DNA from: Companilactobacillus kimchii DSM 13961 = JCM 10707
GTDB lineage: Bacteria > Bacillota > Bacilli > Lactobacillales > Lactobacillaceae
NCBI RefSeq assembly: GCF_001435445.1
Contig: NZ_AZDH01000009.1
Span: 62,001 to 126,000 of the forward strand
Direction: 5' to 3'
Length of the DNA stretch: 64,000 nt
Shown here in pieces: positions 29,323 to 37,359 of this stretch. Each line of letters starts with the position of its first letter. Positions within the stretch are counted from its first letter, which is position 1. A model generated the notes under the pieces. That model worked only from the letters and a program-made list of their open reading frames with translations. It had not been told where the DNA came from and made no database searches. The position numbers were made by a program, and so were the translations under genes.

Positions 29323-29745
29323 ATGCAAATGAAAGAACACGTATGGAATGAAAGTTTTCATCCAGGAATTATTTCTTCCACAAAGTTATATTTTCAAGAT
29401 TTATTTGTAGGCGCCAAGAGAATGAGTCGTAAGGATTTTTGGTGGGGCTTTTTAGGAATGACTATCGTAGCTGGAATCATTATGGGAATTTTAGCCTTTG
29501 TAATTACAAAAATGCCAATAACTGATTTCTATTGGAGTTCAATTGTCGGTGTAGCATTGGCAATAACATTCGGATATTATATGATTTCTATTTTCACAGC
29601 CGTTATTAGAAGATTGCATGATAGAAAGATGCATGGCTGGTGGGTATTGTTACCAATAATTCCATTTTTGGGCGATATAGCGTTACTAGTATTGCTATGT
29701 TTGCCACAAAAAGATTTAGGAAATTCCTGGCCCAAAAATATTTAA
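29323..29745 (+). CDS. DUF805 membrane protein
   Basis: 140 aa protein of unknown function. The DUF805 pattern is clear: KRMSRKDFWWGFLG before helix 1, IRRLHDRKMHGWWVLLPIIPF between helices 3 and 4, and a C-terminal KDLGNSWPKN. Four helices are visible. The start is the ATG at 29323, with AGGAG seven bases upstream. It follows the two fluC genes with a 10-base gap, and a terminator comes next, so it may be the last gene of that operon, although no functional link to fluoride is known to me. Confidence 0.85.
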   Translation: MQMKEHVWNESFHPGIISSTKLYFQDLFVGAKRMSRKDFWWGFLGMTIVAGIIMGILAFVITKMPITDFYWSSIVGVALAITFGYYMISIFTAVIRRLHDRKMHGWWVLLPIIPFLGDIALLVLLCLPQKDLGNSWPKNI

Positions 29746-29759
29746 CTTGCTTTCAACAT

Positions 29760-29793
29760 AAAATTCAATTCTAATTGGAATTGAATTTTTTTT
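29760..29793 (+). terminator. Terminator after the fluC-DUF805 genes
   Basis: AAATTCAATTC and GAATTGAATTT form an 11-base-pair stem followed by eight T residues. Confidence 0.85.
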
Positions 29794-29829
29794 GTTGCAT
29801 AATTGTAAAGTAAAAACGGGAGGACAATT

Positions 29830-30396
29830 ATGTGTGGACGTTATATGTTTCAACCAGATCAGAATCCTGAAATAAAAAGAATTTATCAGTTGGCGGTCGA
29901 TGCTGGGTACAATCCTAAGGTTGGTGAAGTTTTTCCAACCGATGAAACGGCCTTGATTGTTGCTGGAGAAAAAATGGTAAGAGTTGTCGGTATGAAATGG
30001 GGATTTCCAGGTTTTAAAATGGGCCAGTCGATTATCAACGCTCGTTCAGAAACGGTTCAACAGAAGCAAATGTTTGCGGACTCATTTAAAAAGCGCCGTT
30101 GTGTTTATCCGACAACTGGTTTCTTTGAGTGGAATAAGACAAAGCAGAAATATAAATTCAATTTCAGTAATGATCCTGAGACACTTTTTATTGCCGGTTG
30201 TTACAATTATTTTGATGGTGTGGCGCAGAGTATTCTCTTTACCACCCAACCGAATGAATCGATGGTCAAAATTCACGATCGAATGCCATTGATCTTAGCT
30301 AAAAATCAAATTAATGCTTGGATATATAACGATGACTTTGCACAAAAATTTTTAGACAGTGCGATGCCTCAATTGATATCAAGAGCAGAAGAATAG
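29830..30396 (+). CDS. SRAP-family protein (HMCES/YedK-like)
   Basis: 188 aa protein that, in studied members, forms a covalent thiazolidine link with abasic sites in single-stranded DNA through Cys2 and so protects them. It starts MCGRYMF, giving Cys2 after Met removal. The other active-site elements are visible: NARSETV, the Glu in TTGFFEWN, and KIHDRMP with the conserved His. GGGAGGA precedes the ATG. Despite the family name (SOS response-associated), I see no LexA box upstream. The rlmA-like gene follows within ten bases. Confidence 0.9.
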   Translation: MCGRYMFQPDQNPEIKRIYQLAVDAGYNPKVGEVFPTDETALIVAGEKMVRVVGMKWGFPGFKMGQSIINARSETVQQKQMFADSFKKRRCVYPTTGFFEWNKTKQKYKFNFSNDPETLFIAGCYNYFDGVAQSILFTTQPNESMVKIHDRMPLILAKNQINAWIYNDDFAQKFLDSAMPQLISRAEE

Positions 30397-30405
30397 GTGC
30401 TTTTA

Positions 30406-31236
30406 ATGAATAGTAAGATTCAAAAATTTAATAACAGTGATGAATATTTCCAATGTCCCATTTGTGGTGAAAAATTAAGTTTAGTGGGCAATAGTCTAAC
30501 TTGTGATCAAAATCATACTTTTGATATTTCTAAAAAAGGTTTTGTTGACTTCGTGTTAAATAGCAAGCAACAGAAAAATTATGATCTGGAATCGTTTGAA
30601 AACCGCCATTTGATTTTGGAACATGGAATGTATGATCATATCGCTGATAAAGTTGTCAAATTGATTCAGGATCTTAATATTCAAAGTACACTCGATATCG
30701 GTTGTGGTGAAGGTTATTATTCGAAAAAAATCGCTGAATTAGAAAACAAGGATGTCTTTGCTTTTGATATTTCAAAGGATTCGATTCAATTGGCAGCTAA
30801 AGGTCCTAATACGCCAGTAGAGTGGTTTGTTGGTGATTTAGCTCATTTACCAATACAGGCTCAAAAGATTGATGGTGTCATTGATATCTTTTCTCCTGCT
30901 AACTATGGCGAGTTCAGTAGAATTTTAAAACCAGCAGGATACGTTTTGAAAGTTGTTCCTAATGAATATCACGTTCAAGAATTACGTGAACAAGCTAAAG
31001 ATCAATTGAAACAGGAGAAATACTCTAATCAGAAGGTTTTAGCTTACTTTGAGGAACATTGTACGTTAGTGGATCAAATCGACGCTACAAAGACGTATAA
31101 CGTCTCTGAGAAAGAACGAAATGCTTTTATCAATATGACACCGTTATTGTTCAACGTTGATAATAGTCTGATAGATTGGAATCGGGTGAAGCAAATAACA
31201 GTTGGATCAACAATTTTGGTTGGACAAATTAAGTAA
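30406..31236 (+). CDS. rlmA: 23S rRNA guanine N1-methyltransferase, RlmA family
   Basis: 276 aa methyltransferase. An N-terminal zinc knuckle, CPICGEKL then CDQNHTFD, is the RlmA signature and reads the rRNA hairpin. The SAM-binding motif LDIGCGEGYYSKKI lies near residue 95, and SPANYGEFSRILKPAGYVLKVVP follows. Gram-positive members (RlmAII/TlrB type) methylate G748 of 23S rRNA, the Gram-negative ones G745; I expect the former from lineage. The start is taken as the ATG at 30406, but its ribosome binding site is weak and a GTG at 30397, directly after the stop of the SRAP gene, is also possible. Confidence 0.82.
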   Translation: MNSKIQKFNNSDEYFQCPICGEKLSLVGNSLTCDQNHTFDISKKGFVDFVLNSKQQKNYDLESFENRHLILEHGMYDHIADKVVKLIQDLNIQSTLDIGCGEGYYSKKIAELENKDVFAFDISKDSIQLAAKGPNTPVEWFVGDLAHLPIQAQKIDGVIDIFSPANYGEFSRILKPAGYVLKVVPNEYHVQELREQAKDQLKQEKYSNQKVLAYFEEHCTLVDQIDATKTYNVSEKERNAFINMTPLLFNVDNSLIDWNRVKQITVGSTILVGQIK

Positions 31237-31304
31237 GATAAATATGCCATCCTCCACAACAAACACGATTGGTTTGGAACGCTGTGGAGGCTATTTTCAT
31301 CTTA
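31235..31304 (+). terminator. Long hairpin after rlmA, probable terminator
   Basis: CCTCCACA (31251-31258) and TGTGGAGG (31283-31290) form a perfect core; the flanks AAGAT...AAATA and TATTTTCATCTT extend it. The T-run is weak (CTATTTTCATC). Confidence 0.6.
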
Positions 31305-31320
31305 CTAGACTAAAATATTT

Positions 31321-31548
31321 TACAAAATCATCTATAAATATACTTACCTCAAGAAAAATAATTGAAATATTATTTAGTTTGGAGTAAGAATTGGAAATGT
31401 GTTCAGCTATGAAATTATTGTTGGCGGCTTTGCCGCTTACAATAAGGCTGATCTTGGAGATCCATAATTTTGCCGAAGGTGAAATTATTAGCTTCAAGTC
31501 ATGCCCATAGCGTTCCGACACATCTCCAATTCTTGCGGAAGACGGGAG
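31321..31548. repeat. Structured dispersed repeat, copy A (long form)
   Basis: About 228 bases that align at roughly 90 percent with 53459-53647. The core is bounded by AAGAATTGGAAATGTGT (31386-31402) and ACACATCTCCAATTCTT (31518-31534), which are inverted with one mismatch. Inside are hairpin I (TTATTGT/ACAATAA with GCGGC/GCCGC, 31415-31445) and hairpin II (ATAATTT/AAATTAT with CC-GAA-GG, 31464-31488). There is no open reading frame and no transposase. It fills most of the gap between rlmA and oleate hydratase. Confidence 0.85.
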
Positions 31549-31580
31549 GATTAATCTACCCCAAATTCCAATAGAAACCA

Positions 31581-31618
31581 AAATAACCAGTAACTCAAAA
31601 TCGAGTTACTGGTTATTT
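31581..31618 (-). terminator. Terminator of the oleate hydratase gene
   Basis: AAATAACCAGTAACTC and GAGTTACTGGTTATTT form a perfect stem; the T-run is on the minus-strand side. Its core differs from the one at 25243-25281 by a few bases only. Confidence 0.85.
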
Positions 31619-31630
31619 GCTTGTTAGATT

Positions 31631-33430
31631 TTATTTACTGTGTGGTGCTTTGGGATGCAAGATTGATTCCTTATATGGAACGGTCTTGTCGCGTCCAAGG
31701 TACATCGTATAATATGGTGGAATATTATTTACGTAGTGCAATAGTTCTTGAGTCACAGCAGGGAGTTGATCCGGAGTTAATTGTGGCAACATATCAGGTG
31801 TAATCTTACCCTTGATACCATTGAAACGTTTAACTCTTTCTAGCAAGTATCTGATGTCGTATCTTGAAGGGTTGACTTCAAGAACATCTTTATCAACATC
31901 AAGTAGTTCGTAGACACTTTCCAAACCAGTTCTAACTGAAGTTTCAACAGTGAAGACAACATCGTCATCAACTTCAACGAATTGACCTAAGAAAGCTAGG
32001 TTAGTACAGCCATCAGGAACCACTTTAGGGCGATCGCCTAATTTACGTGGCATGAATTGGCTGGTTGCGTAAGGCATCATGGCTGTTGACATGTAAGTAT
32101 GTTTTAGAACTTCATCTTTGATGTCCAACATACCTAGATGATAAAGAAGTTCGGTCATGATTTCGTCGCCGGTACAATCCCACATACGTTTCTTGATGTA
32201 GTTACCGACATTTTCACCGTAGAGACCATAGCCCCAACCAACTTCTTCATCGTCAGCTTGATATGGGAAGAATGGTTTGTGGTGGATTTCAAATGACATA
32301 TCCCAATTTGAATCTTTGAACGTCATTAAACCACCAGTACCGGCTTTGCTTCCGGACAACTCTTCGATACGTCTGAAGAATTCAGGATAACCTTTGACAG
32401 TTGGGAAGAAGGAAATCCACTTTGTTTTGTCGATCTGGCCTAAGAATTTATCGGGATGTCCAAATTTATCATCCTTCTTGGCGAGATTCTTCCAAATAGT
32501 GAAGGTACCCATATCTTCAGTATCAGTGTTAGTTTTGGCAACAGTATTGTTATCACCGAAGCAACTATTTTCACTGATAGAGCCGCTAGTAACGAAGACT
32601 AAGTCCTTGTTGCTTACAGGGATAGTGACATCTTGACCGTTTTGATGGGCAAGAATTGCTTGAACAGTGTCATTCTTTGTATCAAGAGTTAAATCGTAAA
32701 CTGAGAAGTTGTTGACGAAGTGAACTCCATGATCAATCAACCATCTTTCGATAGGTAAAATAATTGCGTCATATTCGTTATATTTAGTATGAATGAAACC
32801 TTCAAGATATTCATGACGGTTGATGAAAGTGAATCTTTGCCAGTAACGACGACATTCGATGGCACTGTGGTAGTGTTTGAAGGCTAGTTGACTGTGGAAG
32901 CAAGTCCAGAAATTAGTCTTGAAGAAATCTTTATCGAAAAATTCATCGATGCGTTTGTCAGCCAATTCTTCTTCGGTTGAAGAAACAATTTTAGCCATAG
33001 CGGTAACATAACGTTGAGGCATCTTATAGTTATGATATTGTCCATCAATTTCTCCTTGGTTAACGATAACTCTGGCTTCGGTGTGAATTGGTTCATCACG
33101 GTTGAAGTCAACGACATCATCAAGAACGGTTCTACCTTCATTTTCAAGTGAAGGGATCTTGCTGCAGAGATACCAGAGACATTCCATGTAAGGTTCTAGT
33201 TCACGTTCAGCACGGCAAAGATAACCTTTATTACCCTTAGTTCCGTCCATGGAACCACCCATAACAGGCTTCTTCTCGTAAATAGTAATGTTACGAGCTG
33301 GCATTTTAGCATCATCAATTAAGAATGCTGCTGTTGCCAATCCGGCGATTCCTCCACCAATGATATTAGCTTTGCGGTCGTCAATACCAGCTGGTTTGTG
33401 AGGATGATACATTGTTTTATAAATGTTCAT
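31631..33430 (-). CDS. ohyA: Oleate hydratase (myosin-cross-reactive antigen family)
   Basis: FAD-dependent enzyme, 599 aa, that adds water to the cis-9 double bond of oleic or linoleic acid to give 10-hydroxy fatty acids, a detoxification route in lactobacilli. The FAD-binding ANIIGGGIAGLATAAF is at residues 21-36, with GGSMDGTKGNKGYLCRAERELEPYMECLW covering the catalytic region. Later hallmarks such as SISENSCFGDN, MMPYATSQFMPR and FVEVDDDVVFTVETSVRTG are intact and the length is close to the family norm. A TetR-type gene lies directly upstream on the same strand and may regulate it. GAAGG precedes the ATG. Confidence 0.95.
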   Translation of the reverse strand: MNIYKTMYHPHKPAGIDDRKANIIGGGIAGLATAAFLIDDAKMPARNITIYEKKPVMGGSMDGTKGNKGYLCRAERELEPYMECLWYLCSKIPSLENEGRTVLDDVVDFNRDEPIHTEARVIVNQGEIDGQYHNYKMPQRYVTAMAKIVSSTEEELADKRIDEFFDKDFFKTNFWTCFHSQLAFKHYHSAIECRRYWQRFTFINRHEYLEGFIHTKYNEYDAIILPIERWLIDHGVHFVNNFSVYDLTLDTKNDTVQAILAHQNGQDVTIPVSNKDLVFVTSGSISENSCFGDNNTVAKTNTDTEDMGTFTIWKNLAKKDDKFGHPDKFLGQIDKTKWISFFPTVKGYPEFFRRIEELSGSKAGTGGLMTFKDSNWDMSFEIHHKPFFPYQADDEEVGWGYGLYGENVGNYIKKRMWDCTGDEIMTELLYHLGMLDIKDEVLKHTYMSTAMMPYATSQFMPRKLGDRPKVVPDGCTNLAFLGQFVEVDDDVVFTVETSVRTGLESVYELLDVDKDVLEVNPSRYDIRYLLERVKRFNGIKGKITPDMLPQLTPDQLPAVTQELLHYVNNIPPYYTMYLGRDKTVPYKESILHPKAPHSK

Positions 33431-33520
33431 TGTTGTTGCCTTCTTTCGAAAATGTCAAAGGAACTTTGTCCTTGCATTCAAGATAAAATAAACTCCGTGA
33501 ATGAACAATTGACAAAAAAA

Positions 33521-33549
33521 TAGAAGTGTAAATATTATTTACACTTCCC
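33521..33549 (-). terminator. Palindromic terminator between tetR and ohyA, possibly also an operator
   Basis: GAAGTGTAAAT (33523-33533) and ATTTACACTTC (33537-33547) are perfect inverted arms around ATT. On the minus strand a run of T residues follows, as in a terminator for the tetR gene. The same symmetry, just upstream of the ohyA -35-like TTGTCA, would also suit a TetR dimer. Confidence 0.7.
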
Positions 33550-33562
33550 AATATCTGTAAAA

Positions 33563-34117
33563 TTATTTGGCGTATTTATTCAAAGCTTTTTTGAAATCAC
33601 CATGAATCAGAACACCAATCTGTTCAACAATTTCTTCAGGATCGTCTTTCATATCATCACTGATCCATTCAAAAATAACAGCAATGAAGGCGAGACTGTA
33701 AAAGTGAGCAATGAAGTCTTTATGATTTTGTGAAACCGACATACCCTTGGCCTGTTTCTCGACAATTTGAATAATGTATCCATAAAGTACGTCATAAATA
33801 TATTTTTCCATTAAGTCACGATAAATGGAATGATAGACATTCTGAGCAATGACTTTGTTTTCTTTGATCTTGATCATAATATTGTAAAAACCTTCTTGCC
33901 AATTATCATAATCAGAAGCTTTATCTAGATACTTTTTAGCATTTTGGCAGGCAGAGTATTCCACCAGTGCATAAATATCGGAGAAATGATTGTAAAAGGT
34001 TTGTCTAGTTAAACCACATTCAGAAACGATATCTTTGACGGTGACTTTATCAACTGATTTGTTTTCTAAAAGTTTGTTTAGTGAGTCAATTAAAACATCT
34101 TCGGTACTAATTTGCAT
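33563..34117 (-). CDS. TetR/AcrR-family regulator
   Basis: 184 aa repressor-type protein. The N-terminal helix-turn-helix has VTVKDIVSECGLTRQTFYNHFSDIYALVE (residues about 27-55); the rest is a helical ligand domain with TetR_C-like features seen in DhaS-type regulators (FYSLAFIAVIFEWISD). The start is the ATG at 34117, with GGGGA eight bases upstream. It lies upstream of oleate hydratase on the same strand and divergent from the helicase operon, so a role in sensing fatty acids and controlling ohyA is the simplest idea, not shown. Confidence 0.82.
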   Translation of the reverse strand: MQISTEDVLIDSLNKLLENKSVDKVTVKDIVSECGLTRQTFYNHFSDIYALVEYSACQNAKKYLDKASDYDNWQEGFYNIMIKIKENKVIAQNVYHSIYRDLMEKYIYDVLYGYIIQIVEKQAKGMSVSQNHKDFIAHFYSLAFIAVIFEWISDDMKDDPEEIVEQIGVLIHGDFKKALNKYAK

Positions 34118-34218
34118 GAAATACATCCCCAACTGAATTAATGATATTAATTATATGATTTTTTAATTGCAAAAAGTAGCTGAGTAGTTGGTACTAATGA
34201 TTGAAAACTTATAAAAAA

Positions 34219-34254
34219 TTGTCTACAGACAAAATCGAACGTATGTTTTACAAT
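34219..34254 (+). promoter_or_regulatory. LexA box within the promoter of the helicase operon
   Basis: CGAACGTATGTTTT (34236-34249) matches the Gram-positive LexA/DinR consensus CGAACRNRYGTTYC at all but the last base. It lies exactly in the spacer between CAGACA (34226-34231) and TACAAT (34249-34254), 17 bases apart. A separate inverted repeat, TTGTCT-AC-AGACAA (34219-34232), overlaps the -35 side. Confidence 0.75.
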
Positions 34255-34283
34255 GTTAAATAGTAATTTAAGGAGGGTAGTCT

Positions 34284-36653
34284 ATGACGACTAAAATTGG
34301 AATTCGACAGCTAGTTGAGTTTGTACTACGTAGTGGTGACTTAATGGAAAGTAAAAATAGTCAAAATACAGCTCAAAATGGTTCTCGGATTCATCGTAGA
34401 CTACAGAAGACACGCTCAAGAAATGCTGACTATGAAAGTGAAGTTTATTTAAAGACGGAAGTAACTATGAATGACAGTGAGTATGTTATTTCTGGACGTG
34501 CTGATGGGATAACAACGACGGATAAAAGTATCTTAATTGAAGAAATCAAAACATCAGATCAGCCCTTCGATGAGTTAAGCGATAATACTTTGGAACTCTA
34601 TTGGGGACAAGTCAAAGTTTACGGCTACATTATTTTGAAAGAACATCCAGAGTTAAAGCATGTTGATTTACGATTGACTTATTTTCAAGTTAGCACCGAG
34701 ACAATCACGAGTGATGACAAGACCTTTGAACGAGACGAATTAAATGAATTTTTTCAAAATTTAATAAGTGAATATGAATATTGGTTAGTCTTACGAGCTA
34801 AATTACGTAAAACTCGTAATCAGTCGATTCAACGGTTATCTTTTCCATTTGATAAATTCCGTGCAGGTCAACATGAATTGGCAGCGGCTGTTTATAAAAC
34901 GGTTTATTATCAGAAGCGCCTTTTTGTTGAAGCACCAACCGGTACAGGTAAAACAATCTCTACTTTATTCCCAGCTATTAAATCAATGGGGGAGGAAAAG
35001 ATTCAGCGGCTATTTTATTTGACTGCTAAACAGAGTACTAGGCGAGTTGCTGAGGAAACAATAGCTCTGATGTCCAAAAAGGGACTTCAATTGAAGAGTA
35101 TTACTTTGACTGCTAAAGATAAAATACGTTTTAAAGAACAAAATGTGCCACCAGAAAAGGATCCATATATGATTGGTTATTATGATCGCTTAAAACCGGC
35201 TTTGGCTGATTTGTTAACTAATGAAGATGCGATTACTCGTGAGGTTGTGGAAAAGTATGCTAGAAAGCACACAGTTGATCCATTTGAATTTTCATTGGAT
35301 GCTTCGTTATTTTGTGATGTTATTATTTGTGATTACAATTATTTATTCGATCCATTAGTTTATCTGCAACGTTTCTTCATTGAAAAGGACACAGATAATT
35401 TCTTTTTAATTGATGAAGCCCATAATTTGGTTAGTCGTTCACGTTCAATGTATTCAGCAGAAGTAAGTGATTTTAAGATTGCTTCATTGTTGAAGGCAGC
35501 AAAAAAAATTGAAACCAAAACTAGTAAGGATTTTCAAAAGCAGTTGAAAAAAGTGCGACGGGTCTTTAACCAAATGAAAAAACAATTACAGATAGATGAT
35601 TTGGAAGAAAAAATAACCTCAGATGCACCAGATGAGTTGCTAAAAGTCTTAGGCAAATTTGATGACTTTATGGGTGGATGGATGCAGGACCAAAAACCGT
35701 CTGATTTTTTAGATAGCGCCAAAGATTATTTCTTCGATTGTCTGACATTTGTCAAAATTGGAGCGTTGTATAACGATACGTATAAGACTCGAATTGTGAT
35801 TGAAAATAAGCATCTCACTGTTAAGCAATTGTGTCTCGATCCGAGCCATTTTATTGATCAAGCTTTAGATTTAGGCATAGGTGCAGTATTGTTTTCTGCC
35901 ACGTTATCACCAATGGATTATTATCAAAGTGTTTTGGGTGGAAGTGATAATAGTTTAGCTTATCAATTGGCATCACCATTCCCGATTAATCATCAGGCAA
36001 TTTTAATAACACAGTATATTCAGACGACTTATCGACAAAGAGAATTCAATCAAGAGAAAATTGTTGAGAGTTTGAAAACTCTAGTTGATAGCAAAAAGGG
36101 CAATTATTTATTCTTCTTTCCTTCATATGGTTATTTAGAGCAAGTGAGGACCAGCTTTGAAAAAAGTTATCCACATGTTAATACAATTGCTCAGACCTCT
36201 GAGATGGATAGTACAGCTCGACAAGAATTCTTGGACCAATTTGATAATGAAGCAGAGGAGACCTTGGTAGGTTTCTGTGTTTTAGGTGGTATCTTCTCTG
36301 AAGGAATTGACTTAAGAGGTGATAAATTAATTGGTGTTGCTATTGTCAGTGTTGGTTTACCAGGTTTGAGTGCCGAGAATAATTTGATTAGAGATTATTA
36401 TGATAATAAAAATGGGCATGGTTTTGAATATGCTTATCAGATGCCAGGAATGAATAATGTTTTACAGGCTGCAGGACGTTTGATCAGGAGTAGCCATGAT
36501 AAAGGCATTGTTTTGTTAGTAGATCAAAGATTTGGTAGTATGCGTTATACTAGACTTTTTCCACAGCATTGGCAGAACTATCGCCGCATTTCATCGTTGC
36601 AACAATTAACAGGTACAGTGGATAATTTTTGGAAGGAACAAGATGAAAACTAA
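34284..36653 (+). CDS. Nuclease-helicase: RecB/Cas4-like nuclease fused to DinG/XPD-type DEAH helicase
   Basis: 789 aa. The N-terminal nuclease has the Cas4/RecB signature: GSRIHRRL (His37), GRADG (Asp74), EEIK (Glu87, Lys89) and GQVKVYGY (Gln109, Tyr113). The helicase has Walker A APTGTGKT (217-224), DEAH at 377-380 and the C-terminal motif GRLIRS. In relatives I recall four cysteines between these helicase motifs that hold a 4Fe-4S cluster; here the sites read KIR, NVPPEKDPY and DPFE, so all are replaced. The enzyme probably unwinds and cuts branched or damaged DNA. GGAGGG precedes the ATG, and the next gene overlaps its end by 11 bases. Confidence 0.88.
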   Translation: MTTKIGIRQLVEFVLRSGDLMESKNSQNTAQNGSRIHRRLQKTRSRNADYESEVYLKTEVTMNDSEYVISGRADGITTTDKSILIEEIKTSDQPFDELSDNTLELYWGQVKVYGYIILKEHPELKHVDLRLTYFQVSTETITSDDKTFERDELNEFFQNLISEYEYWLVLRAKLRKTRNQSIQRLSFPFDKFRAGQHELAAAVYKTVYYQKRLFVEAPTGTGKTISTLFPAIKSMGEEKIQRLFYLTAKQSTRRVAEETIALMSKKGLQLKSITLTAKDKIRFKEQNVPPEKDPYMIGYYDRLKPALADLLTNEDAITREVVEKYARKHTVDPFEFSLDASLFCDVIICDYNYLFDPLVYLQRFFIEKDTDNFFLIDEAHNLVSRSRSMYSAEVSDFKIASLLKAAKKIETKTSKDFQKQLKKVRRVFNQMKKQLQIDDLEEKITSDAPDELLKVLGKFDDFMGGWMQDQKPSDFLDSAKDYFFDCLTFVKIGALYNDTYKTRIVIENKHLTVKQLCLDPSHFIDQALDLGIGAVLFSATLSPMDYYQSVLGGSDNSLAYQLASPFPINHQAILITQYIQTTYRQREFNQEKIVESLKTLVDSKKGNYLFFFPSYGYLEQVRTSFEKSYPHVNTIAQTSEMDSTARQEFLDQFDNEAEETLVGFCVLGGIFSEGIDLRGDKLIGVAIVSVGLPGLSAENNLIRDYYDNKNGHGFEYAYQMPGMNNVLQAAGRLIRSSHDKGIVLLVDQRFGSMRYTRLFPQHWQNYRRISSLQQLTGTVDNFWKEQDEN

Positions 36654-37359
36654 GTTAACTAAGGATTTAGAAAGTACGCTTTATCAATACTGTAAAGAAC
36701 AAGGCTCGTATGTTGTGGAAGAAGTATCGATGCCAGATGATAAAGGTATCGTTGATACTTTGAGTTATCAACAATTACGGGATGATCAGATCGAATGGCG
36801 TTGCTATGAATTGAAGGTAACCAAATCAGATTTTCACTCCAAGGCAAAATTATCTTTTATCGGTAATTACAATTACTTTGTTTTGCCACAGAAATTGTTT
36901 GAAGAAGTTATCGATGAAATACCCAGTCACATTGGCGTATTGATCTATCGTGCTTTTGATAAAAAAGCAATGGAGGCTTCACCACAGACACTAGTTGCAC
37001 CAGGATTCTTAACTGTTGCTAAAAAAGCTCAATTTCAAGAATTACAAGTTGATGAAAAACAATTGACGAGTCATTTTGTAGCCTCACTTTTTAGAGAAGT
37101 TGATAAAGCTAAAAAGGTTGAGAAAGGTCTACAACTATATTCTGAAGATAGACTTTTTAAGGAATTAAAAAAACGCCAAAAAGCAGGATATGATGTTTAT
37201 AACCCTGACAATAATCTTTATGATCGCTTTATTGAAGAAACACAGAGTGATGCTGTAACGGCGTTACAAGATGAACTGGATGCCAGAAACGCTGAATATC
37301 AAGAATTGAAGTTACAATTGCAGAAATTACAACAGCCCAACTTGGAGGATAAAATATGA
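36643..37359 (+). CDS. PD-(D/E)XK nuclease-fold protein, MmcB-like
   Basis: 238 aa. The nuclease core is visible at residues 37-83: VDTL (Asp38), CYELKVTKSDF (Glu56, Lys58), then NYNYFVLP. The ELKVxxxDF...YNYFVLP pattern is typical of MmcB-like DNA repair nucleases and related phage proteins. A linker and a C-terminal coiled coil (about 203-235, LQDELDARNAEYQELKLQLQ) suggest a partner-binding tail. It overlaps the helicase gene by 11 bases and is overlapped by the next gene by 4, so all three are translated together. A role in SOS-induced DNA processing is inferred from the context. Confidence 0.75.
   Translation: MKTKLTKDLESTLYQYCKEQGSYVVEEVSMPDDKGIVDTLSYQQLRDDQIEWRCYELKVTKSDFHSKAKLSFIGNYNYFVLPQKLFEEVIDEIPSHIGVLIYRAFDKKAMEASPQTLVAPGFLTVAKKAQFQELQVDEKQLTSHFVASLFREVDKAKKVEKGLQLYSEDRLFKELKKRQKAGYDVYNPDNNLYDRFIEETQSDAVTALQDELDARNAEYQELKLQLQKLQQPNLEDKI

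Noticed and set aside
31321-31548. Possible CRISPR or insertion sequence.
   Set aside because: There are no regularly spaced direct repeats and no transposase; the structure is inverted, not direct.
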